Positions 9,195 through 17,259 of a stretch of DNA of 64,000 nt are shown one piece after another. Where the stretch lies: the NCBI GenBank assembly GCA_017448975.1, contig JAFSKN010000016.1, positions 102,482 to 166,481 on the forward strand, in the 5' to 3' direction. The position numbers and the translations under genes are program-made. Below the pieces are notes generated by a model. That model was not told the origin of the DNA. It made no database searches and was given only the letters and a program-made list of their open reading frames with translations. Each line of letters opens with the position of its first letter. Position 1 is the stretch's first letter. The DNA comes from Clostridia bacterium. Its GTDB lineage: Bacteria; Bacillota; Clostridia; Christensenellales; Aristaeellaceae.

Positions 9195-11243
9195 ATGGGT
9201 AAAAGGGAAATCATCAACCGGGAACTGAGCTGGATCGACTTCAACCGCCGGGTGCTGGAGGAGGCGGCCAACCCCGATAATCCCCTGCTGGAACGGGGCA
9301 AGTTCCTGTCCATCTGCTCCACGAACTTAGACGAGTTCTTTATGGTGCGGGTGGGCTCCCTGGTGCGGGCGGCGTTTGCGGGCGATAAGAAAAAGGACCC
9401 CGCCGGCCTGACGCCCCGGGAACAGCTGGACGCCATTTTTCCCGCGGTGCAGGAGCAGGTGGCCCGTCAGTACGAGCTGCTGAACACGGAATATGTGCCC
9501 GCCCTGGCTCAAAGCGGCATCCATTTCCTGAAAATGGAGGAACTGAACAAGGAGCAGCGGGAATGGCTGAGCCACTATTTTGACGAGCAGGTGCAGCCGC
9601 TCATGACGCCCCGGGCCATCGACGATAAGCGTCCCTTCCCGCTGCTGGCGTCCCGGCGGCTGTATTTGGCGCTGCTTTTGCCGCCTACCGTGCGCACGAG
9701 CACGCCCCGCATGGCGCTGCTGACCGTGCCCTCCACCCTGCCCCGGGTGGTGATGCTGCCCATGGGCCGGGGCAAGGCCCGGGGCGTGCTGCTGGAGCAG
9801 GTGATCGCCGCCTATGCCCACCGGCTGTTCGGCAAGGCCCGGCCCCTGGCCGTGCTGCCCTTCCGCATCACCCGCAACACCGATTTTATTTATAACGACA
9901 GCGACGCCGACGCCCTGATCGTGGAAATGCGCAAAAACCTGAAAAAGCGCAAATGGGGCCGGGTGGTGCGTCTGGAAGTGCCCGCCGGGGGCGACGTGCG
10001 CCTGCTGGTGCGGGTAAAGAAATACCTGGATGTGGCCGAGGAGGGCGTGTTCACCGTGCCCGGCCCCCTGAACCTGGATTATTTCATGAAGCAGATTTCG
10101 TCCCTGCCGGACTTTGACGACCTGCGCTTCCCGCCCTTCACGCCCCGGATCGACGAGCGTTTCCGCCAGGAGGGCTCCATTTTCCGCGCCATTCGCGGCG
10201 GGGATATCCTGGTCAACCACCCCTACGACAGCTTTGATTCCGTGGTGCGCTTCATCTGCGAGGCGGCGGAGGATCAGAACGTCATGGCCATCAAGCAGAC
10301 CCTGTACCGGGTCAGCGGCAAATCGCCCATCGTGGCGGCCCTGATCCGCGCCGCCCAGCAGGGCAAGCAGGTGACGGTGCTGGTGGAGGTGCGCGCCCGG
10401 TTCGACGAGGAAAACAACATCAACTGGTGCCTGGCCCTGGAGAAAGCGGGCTGCCATGTGTTCTACGGCGTGCCCAAGCTGAAAACCCACAGCAAGATCA
10501 CCTGCGTGGTGCGCAAGGAACCGGACGGCCTGCGCCGCTATGTGCATTTGGGCACCGGCAACTATAACGACGTGACCGCCAGGCTGTACACCGATATGGG
10601 CCTGTTCACCTGCGACGAGGCCATCGGCCGGGATGCCGTGAACTTTTTCAACCGGGTCACCGGCTACGGCGAAAGCACCGAAATGGAAAAGCTGGTGGCC
10701 GCGCCCACCCACCTGCGCAAAGCCTTCAAGCGCCTGATCCGCCGGGAAATCGAACACGCCGAAGCGGGCCTCCCCGCCCGGATCACCGCCAAAATGAACT
10801 CCCTGGTGGATCCCAAAATCATCAAGCTGGTGTATGAGGCCGCCGACGCGGGGGTGGAAATCGATTTGATCGTGCGCGGCATGTGCTGCCTGAAAACCGG
10901 AGGACGGGAAAACCTGCGGGTGCGGTCCATCGTGGGCAGGCTGCTGGAGCATACCAGGGCTTACGTGTTTGAAAACGGCGGGGAAAAGGAAGTTTACCTC
11001 GCCTCCGCCGACTGGATGCCCCGGAACCTGGATAAGCGGGTGGAGCTCATGTTCCCCATCGAGGACCCGGCCCTGCAGAACCGCATCATCGCTTCCCTGT
11101 CGGACGAACTGAACGATAACATGAAGGCCTGGGAAATGAAAAAGAACGGCAAGTACCGCCGGGTGAAGCGGGAAGAACCGCTGCTCAATTCCCAGGAAAC
11201 CCGCATTTTAGGCCCGGCGGAAATCGCCGCGCCGGAGGAGTAA
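9195..11243 (+). CDS. ppk1: Polyphosphate kinase PPK1
   Basis: PPK1 reversibly polymerises ATP gamma-phosphate into inorganic polyphosphate. The 682-residue product starts INRELSWIDFNRRVLEEA, the family N-terminal signature. It carries both active-site histidine regions: KLKTHSKITCVV (about residue 431, the autophosphorylated His by analogy) and LLEHTRAYVF (about residue 586). Also present are TLYRVSGKSPIV and HLGTGNYND of the phospholipase-D-like C-domains. An in-frame GTG at 9183 is only 2 bp from AAAAGGA, so ATG 9195 is preferred though its spacing is long (13 bp). A separate PPK2-type enzyme is encoded at 23409, so this genome can both make and spend polyphosphate. The gene ends 1 bp before a repeat element. 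Confidence 0.96.
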   Translation: MGKREIINRELSWIDFNRRVLEEAANPDNPLLERGKFLSICSTNLDEFFMVRVGSLVRAAFAGDKKKDPAGLTPREQLDAIFPAVQEQVARQYELLNTEYVPALAQSGIHFLKMEELNKEQREWLSHYFDEQVQPLMTPRAIDDKRPFPLLASRRLYLALLLPPTVRTSTPRMALLTVPSTLPRVVMLPMGRGKARGVLLEQVIAAYAHRLFGKARPLAVLPFRITRNTDFIYNDSDADALIVEMRKNLKKRKWGRVVRLEVPAGGDVRLLVRVKKYLDVAEEGVFTVPGPLNLDYFMKQISSLPDFDDLRFPPFTPRIDERFRQEGSIFRAIRGGDILVNHPYDSFDSVVRFICEAAEDQNVMAIKQTLYRVSGKSPIVAALIRAAQQGKQVTVLVEVRARFDEENNINWCLALEKAGCHVFYGVPKLKTHSKITCVVRKEPDGLRRYVHLGTGNYNDVTARLYTDMGLFTCDEAIGRDAVNFFNRVTGYGESTEMEKLVAAPTHLRKAFKRLIRREIEHAEAGLPARITAKMNSLVDPKIIKLVYEAADAGVEIDLIVRGMCCLKTGGRENLRVRSIVGRLLEHTRAYVFENGGEKEVYLASADWMPRNLDKRVELMFPIEDPALQNRIIASLSDELNDNMKAWEMKKNGKYRRVKREEPLLNSQETRILGPAEIAAPEE

Positions 11244-11244
11244 A

Positions 11245-11687
11245 GAACACTTTAAGTCAGCAATGAAACGAGGCAGGGGGCTTCTTCAGCCCCCTAAACC
11301 CCTGAACCAGGGCCGCTTGGCCCTGGACCCATCCTGGCGAATCAGCTTGAATAGAAAAAAACAAAACAATATCCGCCTGTCGCTGGGAGATACGAAAGTT
11401 TGAGGGCTTCTGGCCCAGGAAAGCCGGGAAAATCCCAGGGAAAAAGCTTGCTTTTTCCTCGGGATTATTCCCTGGCTTTCCCCGGATGCTTTGCATCCGG
11501 GTTGGCCGCCAAAGGCGGCCGGGCCAGAAGCACAAGGCTATCAAGTTGGTCATTTCTTCCAAGTAACAGCGGGAACTTGCTTTCTTTCCGCGTCAGGTAA
11601 TATCCGCGGGTGAGGGTCCAGGGAGATCATCTCCCTGGTAGGGTGTGGGGCAAAGCCCCACTGGTCTCCTGGTTTCTTAAAGTGTCC
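11245..11687. repeat. 443-bp palindrome-rich interspersed element filling the ppk1/GH127 gap
   Basis: The ends are inverted: GAACACTTTAAGTCA (11245-11259) and TTCTTAAAGTGTCC (11674-11687). Just inside each end are two hairpins (GGGGGCT/AGCCCCC and CCAGGG/CCCTGG at the left; CCAGGGAG/CTCCCTGG and GGGGC/GCCCC at the right), in mirrored order. A second copy of the left end, with different but still pairing stem sequences, starts at 63864. No open frame of note lies inside, so it looks like a non-autonomous element or a structured RNA cassette. Confidence 0.75.
11406..11531. other. Multibranched palindrome within the 443-bp element
   Basis: An outer 11-bp perfect stem (GCTTCTGGCCC at 11406-11416 with GGGCCAGAAGC at 11521-11531) encloses three hairpins. 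These are a long one at 11418-11481, CCGGATGC/GCATCCGG at 11482-11500 and GGCCGCC/GGCGGCC at 11504-11520. The result is a four-way-junction-like fold on either strand. Confidence 0.75.
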
Positions 11688-11689
11688 TT

Positions 11690-13714
11690 TTATTCTGATT
11701 GGAGCCACACCCGCATCTCACCCTTTCCCCGGTTGTTCCACGCGAAGTAGGGGATGAGGGTGATTTTTGTTTCCGTGGTTTGGGGCTTGGACCAGGGAGC
11801 GTACAGGGGAACGTTTTCCGGCATAGTGACGCGCTTGCCGGGCACGGTGAGGGCGGGCACGGTCAGGCCGTCGATCTCCTTTTCCGAGCATTGGACTTCC
11901 GCCGTGCGCTCCGGGCAGGCCCGCAGCAGGTGCAGGCACTTTCCATTGTCTTCTTCCTCGGCGCAGTAGACCCAGGGGCCCCGGGTATAGCACACCTGTC
12001 CGGAAGTTTCCCGCACCAGGGGAGAGGCGGCAATGGCCTGAACGGTCATGGGGAAATCGGCGGTGATTGTATCGCCCGCGCGCCAGACGCCCGTGAAATG
12101 GAAATATCCGTTTTGCAGCCGGCTGTTTTGTTTGGCTTCGGCGCTGCCGTTCTGTGCCCAGCCCGGCAGCCGCAGGGCGACGGTGCCTTCCGCTTCGCCG
12201 GAAAGAACACTGATTTCCACATGGCCGGTGTTCGTCAGGTCGGCGTCCAGCCTCAGGGTGATTTCCTGCCCGTTCAGCGTGGCCTTGATCTCGCTGCCGA
12301 TATACAAATGGATGTACAGGGCGTCTTCCGTTTGGGTGGCGATGTACTGGCCTAAGCTGGACACGATGCGGGCGATGTTGGGCGGGCAGCAGGCGCAGCC
12401 GAACCATTTTTGCCGCACGGGCTTCACGTGGGAAAGCCGCTCGTCCGTTTCGCAGGCGGCGGGGTCCACCTCCAGGGGATTCACGTAGAAAAAGCTCTTT
12501 CCGTCCAGGGCCATACCAGCCAGCACGGTGTTGTACAGCGCCCGTTCCATCACGTCGGCGTATTCCGCCTTGGGCGTCAATTGCAGCATACGCCGGGCGA
12601 AGAAGGCCAGGCCGATGGCGGCGCAGGTTTCGGAATAGGCGGTATCGGAGGGCAGGTCAAAAGGCCGGGAGAAGGCTTCGCCTACGTGGGTGCCGCCCAC
12701 GCCGCCGGTGACGTACATCTTTTCGTTCACCGTGCTGCGCCACAGCCGTTCGCAGGCTTTCAGCATGGCCTCGTCCCCGGTCAGCCGGGCTTCGTCCGCC
12801 ATGCCGCTGGCAAGATACATTTGCCGTACCGCGTGACCCACGGCCTCGTCCATCTCCCGGACGGGCTTGTGGGCCTGATAATACCTGTAACGCTCCGCCG
12901 TCACCGGCAGTTCTTTCTTTCCCTCTTTTTTCAGCCGCCGGTTTTCTTCTAAGGCAAAGGTGCTGGGCTCCGTGCCCCGCACGTCCAGGAAGCGCTGGGC
13001 CAGATCCTTCCATTCCGCTTCCCCGGTTTCCTCATACAGCCGGTACAGCGCCATTTCGGCGATTTCATGGCCGGGGCAGCCCCGTTCTTTGCCGGGACCG
13101 AATTTTTCGGCAATGCAGCGGCCAAAACGCCGGGCCACGTCCAGCAGGTCGTCCTTCCCCGTGGCCTGCTTCCAGGCCACCGCCGCTTCCGTCAGGTGGC
13201 CGAAGCAGTACAGTTCATGATGGTCTTTCAGGTTGGTAAAGGCGTTTTCCCGGCCCGTCAGGGAATAATAGGTGTTCAGATAGCCGTCCTCCTCCTGGGC
13301 GGCGCGGATCAGATCCACGGCCTCCTGGGCCTGTTTTTGCAGCGCCGCGTCCGGCTTCACCGTGAGCTGATAGGCCACCGCCTCCAGCCACTTGTAACCG
13401 TCGCTGTCCTGGAACACGAAGCCGTAAAACCCGTCCTCCATGGGCGGCTTGCCTTCCTCGGGAGAGACCACGAAGCCGCAGTTCTGCTGCACGGGGGCAT
13501 ACCCCCCGCCCACTTTCTTTGCGGCGATGGCCCGGGCCGCGGCGCGCATGTTGTGGGCCCACCAGCTGGGGGCCGCGCCGGGGATACGGTCGTTCAGCGC
13601 GTCCCACTGGTAGGGGATCACGGCGGTGCGGATCAAGTCCATTTCCCGGCTCCAGAAGGGGTCTGAAACCCTTACGGAGCGCAGGGGCAGCGGAGCGGAA
13701 ATTTTATCAGACAT
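11690..13714 (-). CDS. GH127 beta-L-arabinofuranosidase (cytoplasmic)
   Basis: The 674-residue protein matches GH127 along its length, opening PLPLRSVRVSDPFWSREMD. GH127 enzymes such as HypBA1 remove beta-L-arabinofuranose, using a zinc-bound cysteine nucleophile. The expected ligands are visible: Glu and Cys in YSETCAAIG (about 356-360) and the paired cysteines in FGCACCPPNIAR (about 440). No signal peptide is present, so it should act on imported oligosaccharides. The start at 13714 has AGGAGG 8 bp upstream and a consensus promoter. Its stop lies 3 bp from the repeat element that separates it from ppk1. It fits functionally with the GH43/GH2 locus at 39.9-47.3 kb, although it is 14 kb away. 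Confidence 0.94.
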   Translation of the reverse strand: MSDKISAPLPLRSVRVSDPFWSREMDLIRTAVIPYQWDALNDRIPGAAPSWWAHNMRAAARAIAAKKVGGGYAPVQQNCGFVVSPEEGKPPMEDGFYGFVFQDSDGYKWLEAVAYQLTVKPDAALQKQAQEAVDLIRAAQEEDGYLNTYYSLTGRENAFTNLKDHHELYCFGHLTEAAVAWKQATGKDDLLDVARRFGRCIAEKFGPGKERGCPGHEIAEMALYRLYEETGEAEWKDLAQRFLDVRGTEPSTFALEENRRLKKEGKKELPVTAERYRYYQAHKPVREMDEAVGHAVRQMYLASGMADEARLTGDEAMLKACERLWRSTVNEKMYVTGGVGGTHVGEAFSRPFDLPSDTAYSETCAAIGLAFFARRMLQLTPKAEYADVMERALYNTVLAGMALDGKSFFYVNPLEVDPAACETDERLSHVKPVRQKWFGCACCPPNIARIVSSLGQYIATQTEDALYIHLYIGSEIKATLNGQEITLRLDADLTNTGHVEISVLSGEAEGTVALRLPGWAQNGSAEAKQNSRLQNGYFHFTGVWRAGDTITADFPMTVQAIAASPLVRETSGQVCYTRGPWVYCAEEEDNGKCLHLLRACPERTAEVQCSEKEIDGLTVPALTVPGKRVTMPENVPLYAPWSKPQTTETKITLIPYFAWNNRGKGEMRVWLQSE

Positions 13715-13743
13715 AGCTGCTTCCTCCTGTGTGAATTAGCTTT

Positions 13744-13772
13744 ATTATATCGGGGCTTCGGGGGATTTTCAA
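13744..13772 (-). promoter_or_regulatory. Promoter of the GH127 gene
   Basis: On the minus strand TTGAAA (13772-13767), 17 bp, perfect TATAAT (13749-13744). Confidence 0.8.
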
Positions 13773-13815
13773 GAGTGAATTCTGCTGCAAGCATTCAGTT
13801 GTTTTTTCAAAAATA

Positions 13816-13844
13816 TTGACAGCATTCATCAACCAATTTATAAT
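13816..13844 (+). promoter_or_regulatory. Perfect consensus promoter of the restriction-modification pair
   Basis: TTGACA (13816-13821), exactly 17 bp, TATAAT (13839-13844), in an AT-rich stretch 26 bp before the methylase ATG. It is the strongest promoter by eye in the window. Confidence 0.9.
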
Positions 13845-13870
13845 ACTTTTGTTATTTGTGGAGGTGCGAT

Positions 13871-15148
13871 ATGACCGAGCATAAAATCATTTTCGGCGAC
13901 AGCAGGAGCATGTCGCAAATACCGGACAAATCTGTACAGCTGATTATTACTTCGCCTCCGTACTGGCAGCTAAAGGATTACGGCACTGATGATCAAATCG
14001 GATTTAACGACAGCTATGAGGAATATATTAACAATCTGAATCTTGTATGGCAAGAGTGTTTTCGTGTCCTCGCAAATGGCTGTAGATTATGCATCAATAT
14101 CGGAGATCAATTTGCTCGTTCTGTATACTATGGCAGATATAAGGTAATACCAATCAGAACTGAAATTATCCGTTTCTGTGAGACGTTGGGAATGGATTAT
14201 ATGGGTGCTGTCATTTGGCAAAAAGCCACAACAATGAATACGACCGGCGGCGGCGCAATTATGGGCAGTTTTCCCTATCCGCGCAACGGTATTTTGAAAA
14301 TGGACTATGAATTTATTCTTTTGTTCAAAAAACTTGGAACTCCACCCAAGCCTTCGCCTGAACAAAAGAAAATGTCTGAGATAACGAAAGAAGAATGGAA
14401 TCAGTATTTTTCATCTCATTGGGTTTTTAACGGCGTCAGGCAGTACGAACACATCGCCATGTTCCCGGAAGAACTCCCCAAACGCCTGATCAAAATGTTT
14501 TCCTTTGCAGGAGAAACGGTACTTGATCCATTTGCCGGAAGCGGGACTACCTCGTTGGCGGCTAAGAATTTAGGACGAAACTCAATAGGCTATGAGATCA
14601 ATAAGGATTTTAAATCAATAATTGAAGAAAAACTGTATGGCAGCCAGTCCAGCCTTTTTGACGAGGATTTTTCTGTCTCATTCATTAACGATAAAAGCAA
14701 TGATTATTCATTCAATTCTCTGCCTTATGTTTTTTCAGATCCACACAGAATTGATAAAAAAATCGATATTAAGGCATTATCGTTTGGCTCCAAAATAGAC
14801 GGAACGGATAAAAAACGGGATGATCTTGTTGGCGTTAAAAGCGTTTTATCACCTGATAAAGTGGAATTAAGTAATGGTTTAATAGTCAGACTTCTTGGAA
14901 TCAAGCCGAAAGACAAGTATCTTTCGGAAGCGATGGAATTTCTTAAATCGAAATTCAGCAAAAGAAGAGTTTTCATGAAGTATGACGCTATGAAGTATGA
15001 TAATGACAATAATCTGTTGTGCTATCTCTACCTTGATAATAAAACTTTTATTAATCGGCACCTGATAAAAACAGGGTATGTTGATTTGGATGCTTCTATT
15101 GATTTCAAGTACAAGAAGGTATTTATGGAGGATTTGAAAAATGCCTAA
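13871..15148 (+). CDS. DNA methyltransferase (MjaI-type, predicted m4C) with a C-terminal staphylococcal-nuclease-like domain
   Basis: The 425-residue protein has the catalytic motif TSPPYW (about residues 26-32) ahead of the AdoMet motif DPFAGSGTT (about 218-226). This is the beta-class order, and SPPY suggests N4-cytosine methylation. After about residue 315 there is an extra domain, VGVKSVLSPDKVELSNGLIV and on to RHLIKTGYVDLD, whose pattern follows SNase/thermonuclease (Tudor-SN) folds. The SNase Arg is kept in VRLLGIKPK, but the acidic metal and base residues appear replaced by lysines, so it may bind DNA rather than cut it. ATG 13871 has GGAGG 6 bp upstream. The gene overlaps the endonuclease gene by 8 bp. 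The pair is markedly more AT-rich than its neighbours, suggesting horizontal arrival. Confidence 0.92.
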   Translation: MTEHKIIFGDSRSMSQIPDKSVQLIITSPPYWQLKDYGTDDQIGFNDSYEEYINNLNLVWQECFRVLANGCRLCINIGDQFARSVYYGRYKVIPIRTEIIRFCETLGMDYMGAVIWQKATTMNTTGGGAIMGSFPYPRNGILKMDYEFILLFKKLGTPPKPSPEQKKMSEITKEEWNQYFSSHWVFNGVRQYEHIAMFPEELPKRLIKMFSFAGETVLDPFAGSGTTSLAAKNLGRNSIGYEINKDFKSIIEEKLYGSQSSLFDEDFSVSFINDKSNDYSFNSLPYVFSDPHRIDKKIDIKALSFGSKIDGTDKKRDDLVGVKSVLSPDKVELSNGLIVRLLGIKPKDKYLSEAMEFLKSKFSKRRVFMKYDAMKYDNDNNLLCYLYLDNKTFINRHLIKTGYVDLDASIDFKYKKVFMEDLKNA

Positions 15149-15776
15149 GGAATGGATTTTGAACAGCGCGACCAATCGCTTTCAACTCAATTTCAAAAGA
15201 AATGTTGGGGCAACGTCTGAGGCTATCAGAAAATGTGCGCCTAAATCTCTTGAGGAATGGCAGGCATATTATTTTGAAAATGTGCGTTCGGAAGAACAGA
15301 TCGTTGATCTTGGCAAGAAGCTATATGTAAAAATTTCCGAGGTTCTTGTTGCTGAGATAGATGAAATAACCGAAGAAGACTGCATTGCTTATATGAAACA
15401 GCTTGTAATTGACAGGACGTATGACGGCTATGTTCGAGAGATAAAAACCATATATGAACAATTGCAAGAGATTGTGAAGGAAAAGATAGAGCCTGCTCCG
15501 GACGCATGGGATCGCTTATACAATGTCGATTTCTATATCAAGATTAACGATAACTATATAGGCTTTCAAATTAAACCGGTTTCCCAGGTATCAAGTATTC
15601 CTGAAATTTATAAGGAAAAGGGTATTCAACATAAGACACACGAAAAATTCAAAGCAAAGTATGGAGGCAGTGTTTTCTACTTGTTTTCATGCAAATCTGG
15701 AGACAAAAAAATTATTGTGAATACAGAAGTAATCGATGAAATCAAAGAAGAAATCAGCAGGTTAAAATCAAAATAG
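15141..15776 (+). CDS. MjaI-family type II restriction endonuclease (predicted CTAG specificity)
   Basis: The 211-residue protein matches the RE_MjaI family as I know it: it opens MPKEWILNSATNRFQLNF, has SLEEWQAYYFENV, and carries LYNVDFYIKINDNYIGFQIKP. The last holds a D-x(n)-(Q)xK arrangement of the PD-(D/E)XK type. MjaI cuts CTAG, so the same target is likely here; that is inference from family. It overlaps the methylase gene by 8 bp, so translation is coupled and the methylase is made first. A terminator follows 20 bp after the stop. Like the methylase it is AT-rich. Confidence 0.9.
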   Translation: MPKEWILNSATNRFQLNFKRNVGATSEAIRKCAPKSLEEWQAYYFENVRSEEQIVDLGKKLYVKISEVLVAEIDEITEEDCIAYMKQLVIDRTYDGYVREIKTIYEQLQEIVKEKIEPAPDAWDRLYNVDFYIKINDNYIGFQIKPVSQVSSIPEIYKEKGIQHKTHEKFKAKYGGSVFYLFSCKSGDKKIIVNTEVIDEIKEEISRLKSK

Positions 15777-15795
15777 GGTTTCTATATAAATCAAG

Positions 15796-15820
15796 AGCGT
15801 CGCAATTGCGGCGCTTTTTT
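15796..15820 (+). terminator. Rho-independent terminator of the restriction-modification operon
   Basis: The stem AGCGTCGC/GCGGCGCT (one G-T pair) has an AATT loop and is followed by TTTTTT. Confidence 0.85.
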
Positions 15821-15886
15821 CCATTCAAAGATTCGCATACCTTTCCAACTCTGTGCATAGCTATAAGGAAGGCGGAGGGGATGGGA

Positions 15887-17179
15887 ATGAGGAAGCAGTC
15901 CTTGAAACGGCAGGCGCTGATCACGGGGGCCAGCACGGCGCTGGTGCGGGCCATGGGCTTTGCGCTGCGGCTGTATGTGTCCCGGCTGTTAGGGGCGGAG
16001 GCCTTGGGCGTGATGGAGCTGGCGTCGGGGGTGCATATGCTGGCGCTGACCCCGGCGGCGGCGGGGCTGCCCCAGGCGGTAAGCCGCTTGACGGCAAAGG
16101 CCAAAGACCGTGAGGGACGGGAACGGGTGCTGTATGCCGGGCGGCGGCTGGCGCTGACCCTGGGGCTTTTGCTGACGCCGGTTTATCTGGTTTTGTCCCC
16201 TGTCCTGGCGCAATGGTTAGGAGACGAACGGACGCTGCCCGCTCTGCTTTTTTTCGCGCCGTGCATGCTTACGGTGGGCTTGTCCAGCGTATACGACGGG
16301 TACTTTTTCGGCCAGGGGCGGGCGCTGCCTCCTGCGGTCAGCGAAGGGGCGGAGCAGGTGGTGCGCCTGGGGGCGGTGGCGGCGCTGGCAGGGTTGGTGC
16401 CGCTGGTGACGCCCGCTTACCGGGCGGCGCTGCCCGCGTTCGCGTCCTCCTTGGGGGAGGCGGCGGGGCTGCTGGTGATTTTGCCCCTGGCGGGGCGGGT
16501 GGCGTCCTTCCGGCGCGACCAGAAGGAAAAGGAGACCCGGAAATCTCTCCTGCGCCTGACCCTGCCCCTGCTGCTGAACCGGTTGGTGCATACGGGGCTG
16601 CGCTCGGTTTGCAGCGCGGTGATCCCTCTGCGCCTGATGGCCGGGGGACTGGACAGGGCCGAGGCCATGAGCCGCTTAGGCATGTTAGGCGGCATGGTGA
16701 TGCCCCTCATGTTCCTGCCATGCATGGCATCCGGGGCCCTGTCCGCAGTGGGCGGCCCCGCCGTGGCCCGGTGCGGCACGAAAAAAGCGGAAAGCAGGCT
16801 GATCCGTCGATTGCTGCTTTCCGCTGTGGCGGTGGGCGTTGCCTGCGCCGGGGGCCTGTACGCCCTGGCCCCCTTCATCGCCCGCCGGGTATACCGTCTG
16901 CCGGAGCTGACGCCTCTGCTGCAAAAGGTCTGTCCCTTGGCGGTGATTTTACCCGTTCAGCAAATGGCCGGGGGCCTCATGACGGGCTTGGGCCTGCAGC
17001 GGCGGTCCCTGCGTTCCTCCCTGCTGGGCAGCGCCGCCCTGCTGCTGTGCGCCTGGCAATGGACGGAGCGGCTCGGCATTATGGGCACGGCTTGGGCGTA
17101 TATGGCGGGCCACGGGCTGACCCTGTTCTGCGAACTGGTTTTTCTGACGGGGCGGGAAAAACGGAAAGCGGAGGCTTGA
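15887..17179 (+). CDS. SpoVB/MurJ-like MOP-superfamily flippase
   Basis: The 430-residue polytopic membrane protein has about 12-14 hydrophobic segments and begins MRKQSLKRQALITGASTALV. The early pattern LRLYVSRLLGAEALGVMELA and GLPQAVSRLTAKA are typical of stage V sporulation protein B and related polysaccharide or lipid-linked oligosaccharide flippases of the MOP superfamily. It would move lipid-linked wall precursors across the membrane. ATG 15887 has GGAGG 8 bp upstream; an ATG 6 bp earlier (15881) is too close to that site. The gene stands alone between the restriction-modification terminator and the toxin-antitoxin promoter, which overlaps its stop codon. It indicates, but does not prove, a spore-forming lineage. 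Confidence 0.88.
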   Translation: MRKQSLKRQALITGASTALVRAMGFALRLYVSRLLGAEALGVMELASGVHMLALTPAAAGLPQAVSRLTAKAKDREGRERVLYAGRRLALTLGLLLTPVYLVLSPVLAQWLGDERTLPALLFFAPCMLTVGLSSVYDGYFFGQGRALPPAVSEGAEQVVRLGAVAALAGLVPLVTPAYRAALPAFASSLGEAAGLLVILPLAGRVASFRRDQKEKETRKSLLRLTLPLLLNRLVHTGLRSVCSAVIPLRLMAGGLDRAEAMSRLGMLGGMVMPLMFLPCMASGALSAVGGPAVARCGTKKAESRLIRRLLLSAVAVGVACAGGLYALAPFIARRVYRLPELTPLLQKVCPLAVILPVQQMAGGLMTGLGLQRRSLRSSLLGSAALLLCAWQWTERLGIMGTAWAYMAGHGLTLFCELVFLTGREKRKAEA

Positions 17180-17204
17180 ATTTTTGCGTTCTTTTGGATA
17201 TACT
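17176..17204 (+). promoter_or_regulatory. Promoter of the toxin-antitoxin operon
   Basis: TTGAAT (17176-17181), 17 bp, TATACT (17199-17204). The -35 overlaps the TGA of the preceding gene. Confidence 0.75.
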
Positions 17205-17206
17205 AT

Positions 17207-17243
17207 GGTCAGACAGACCAGCTTAGTCTTTCTGGTCAAGACC
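17207..17243. promoter_or_regulatory. Candidate antitoxin operator: two GGTC/GACC palindromes
   Basis: GGTC-AGACA-GACC (17207-17219) and GGTC-AA-GACC (17234-17243) lie directly downstream of the -10 and before the ribosome site. Phd-type antitoxins usually bind paired palindromes in this position to repress their own operon. Confidence 0.6.
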
Positions 17244-17259
17244 GTTGGAGGTGGACCGT

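Noticed and set aside
9327-10952. 541-codon open frame on the minus strand
   Set aside because: It is antisense to ppk1, has no ribosome site or family motif, and is the usual shadow of a GC-rich gene.
16213-17226. 337-codon plus-strand frame inside the flippase gene
   Set aside because: Its composition is extreme (Gly, Arg, Ala) and it overlaps a convincing polytopic membrane protein.
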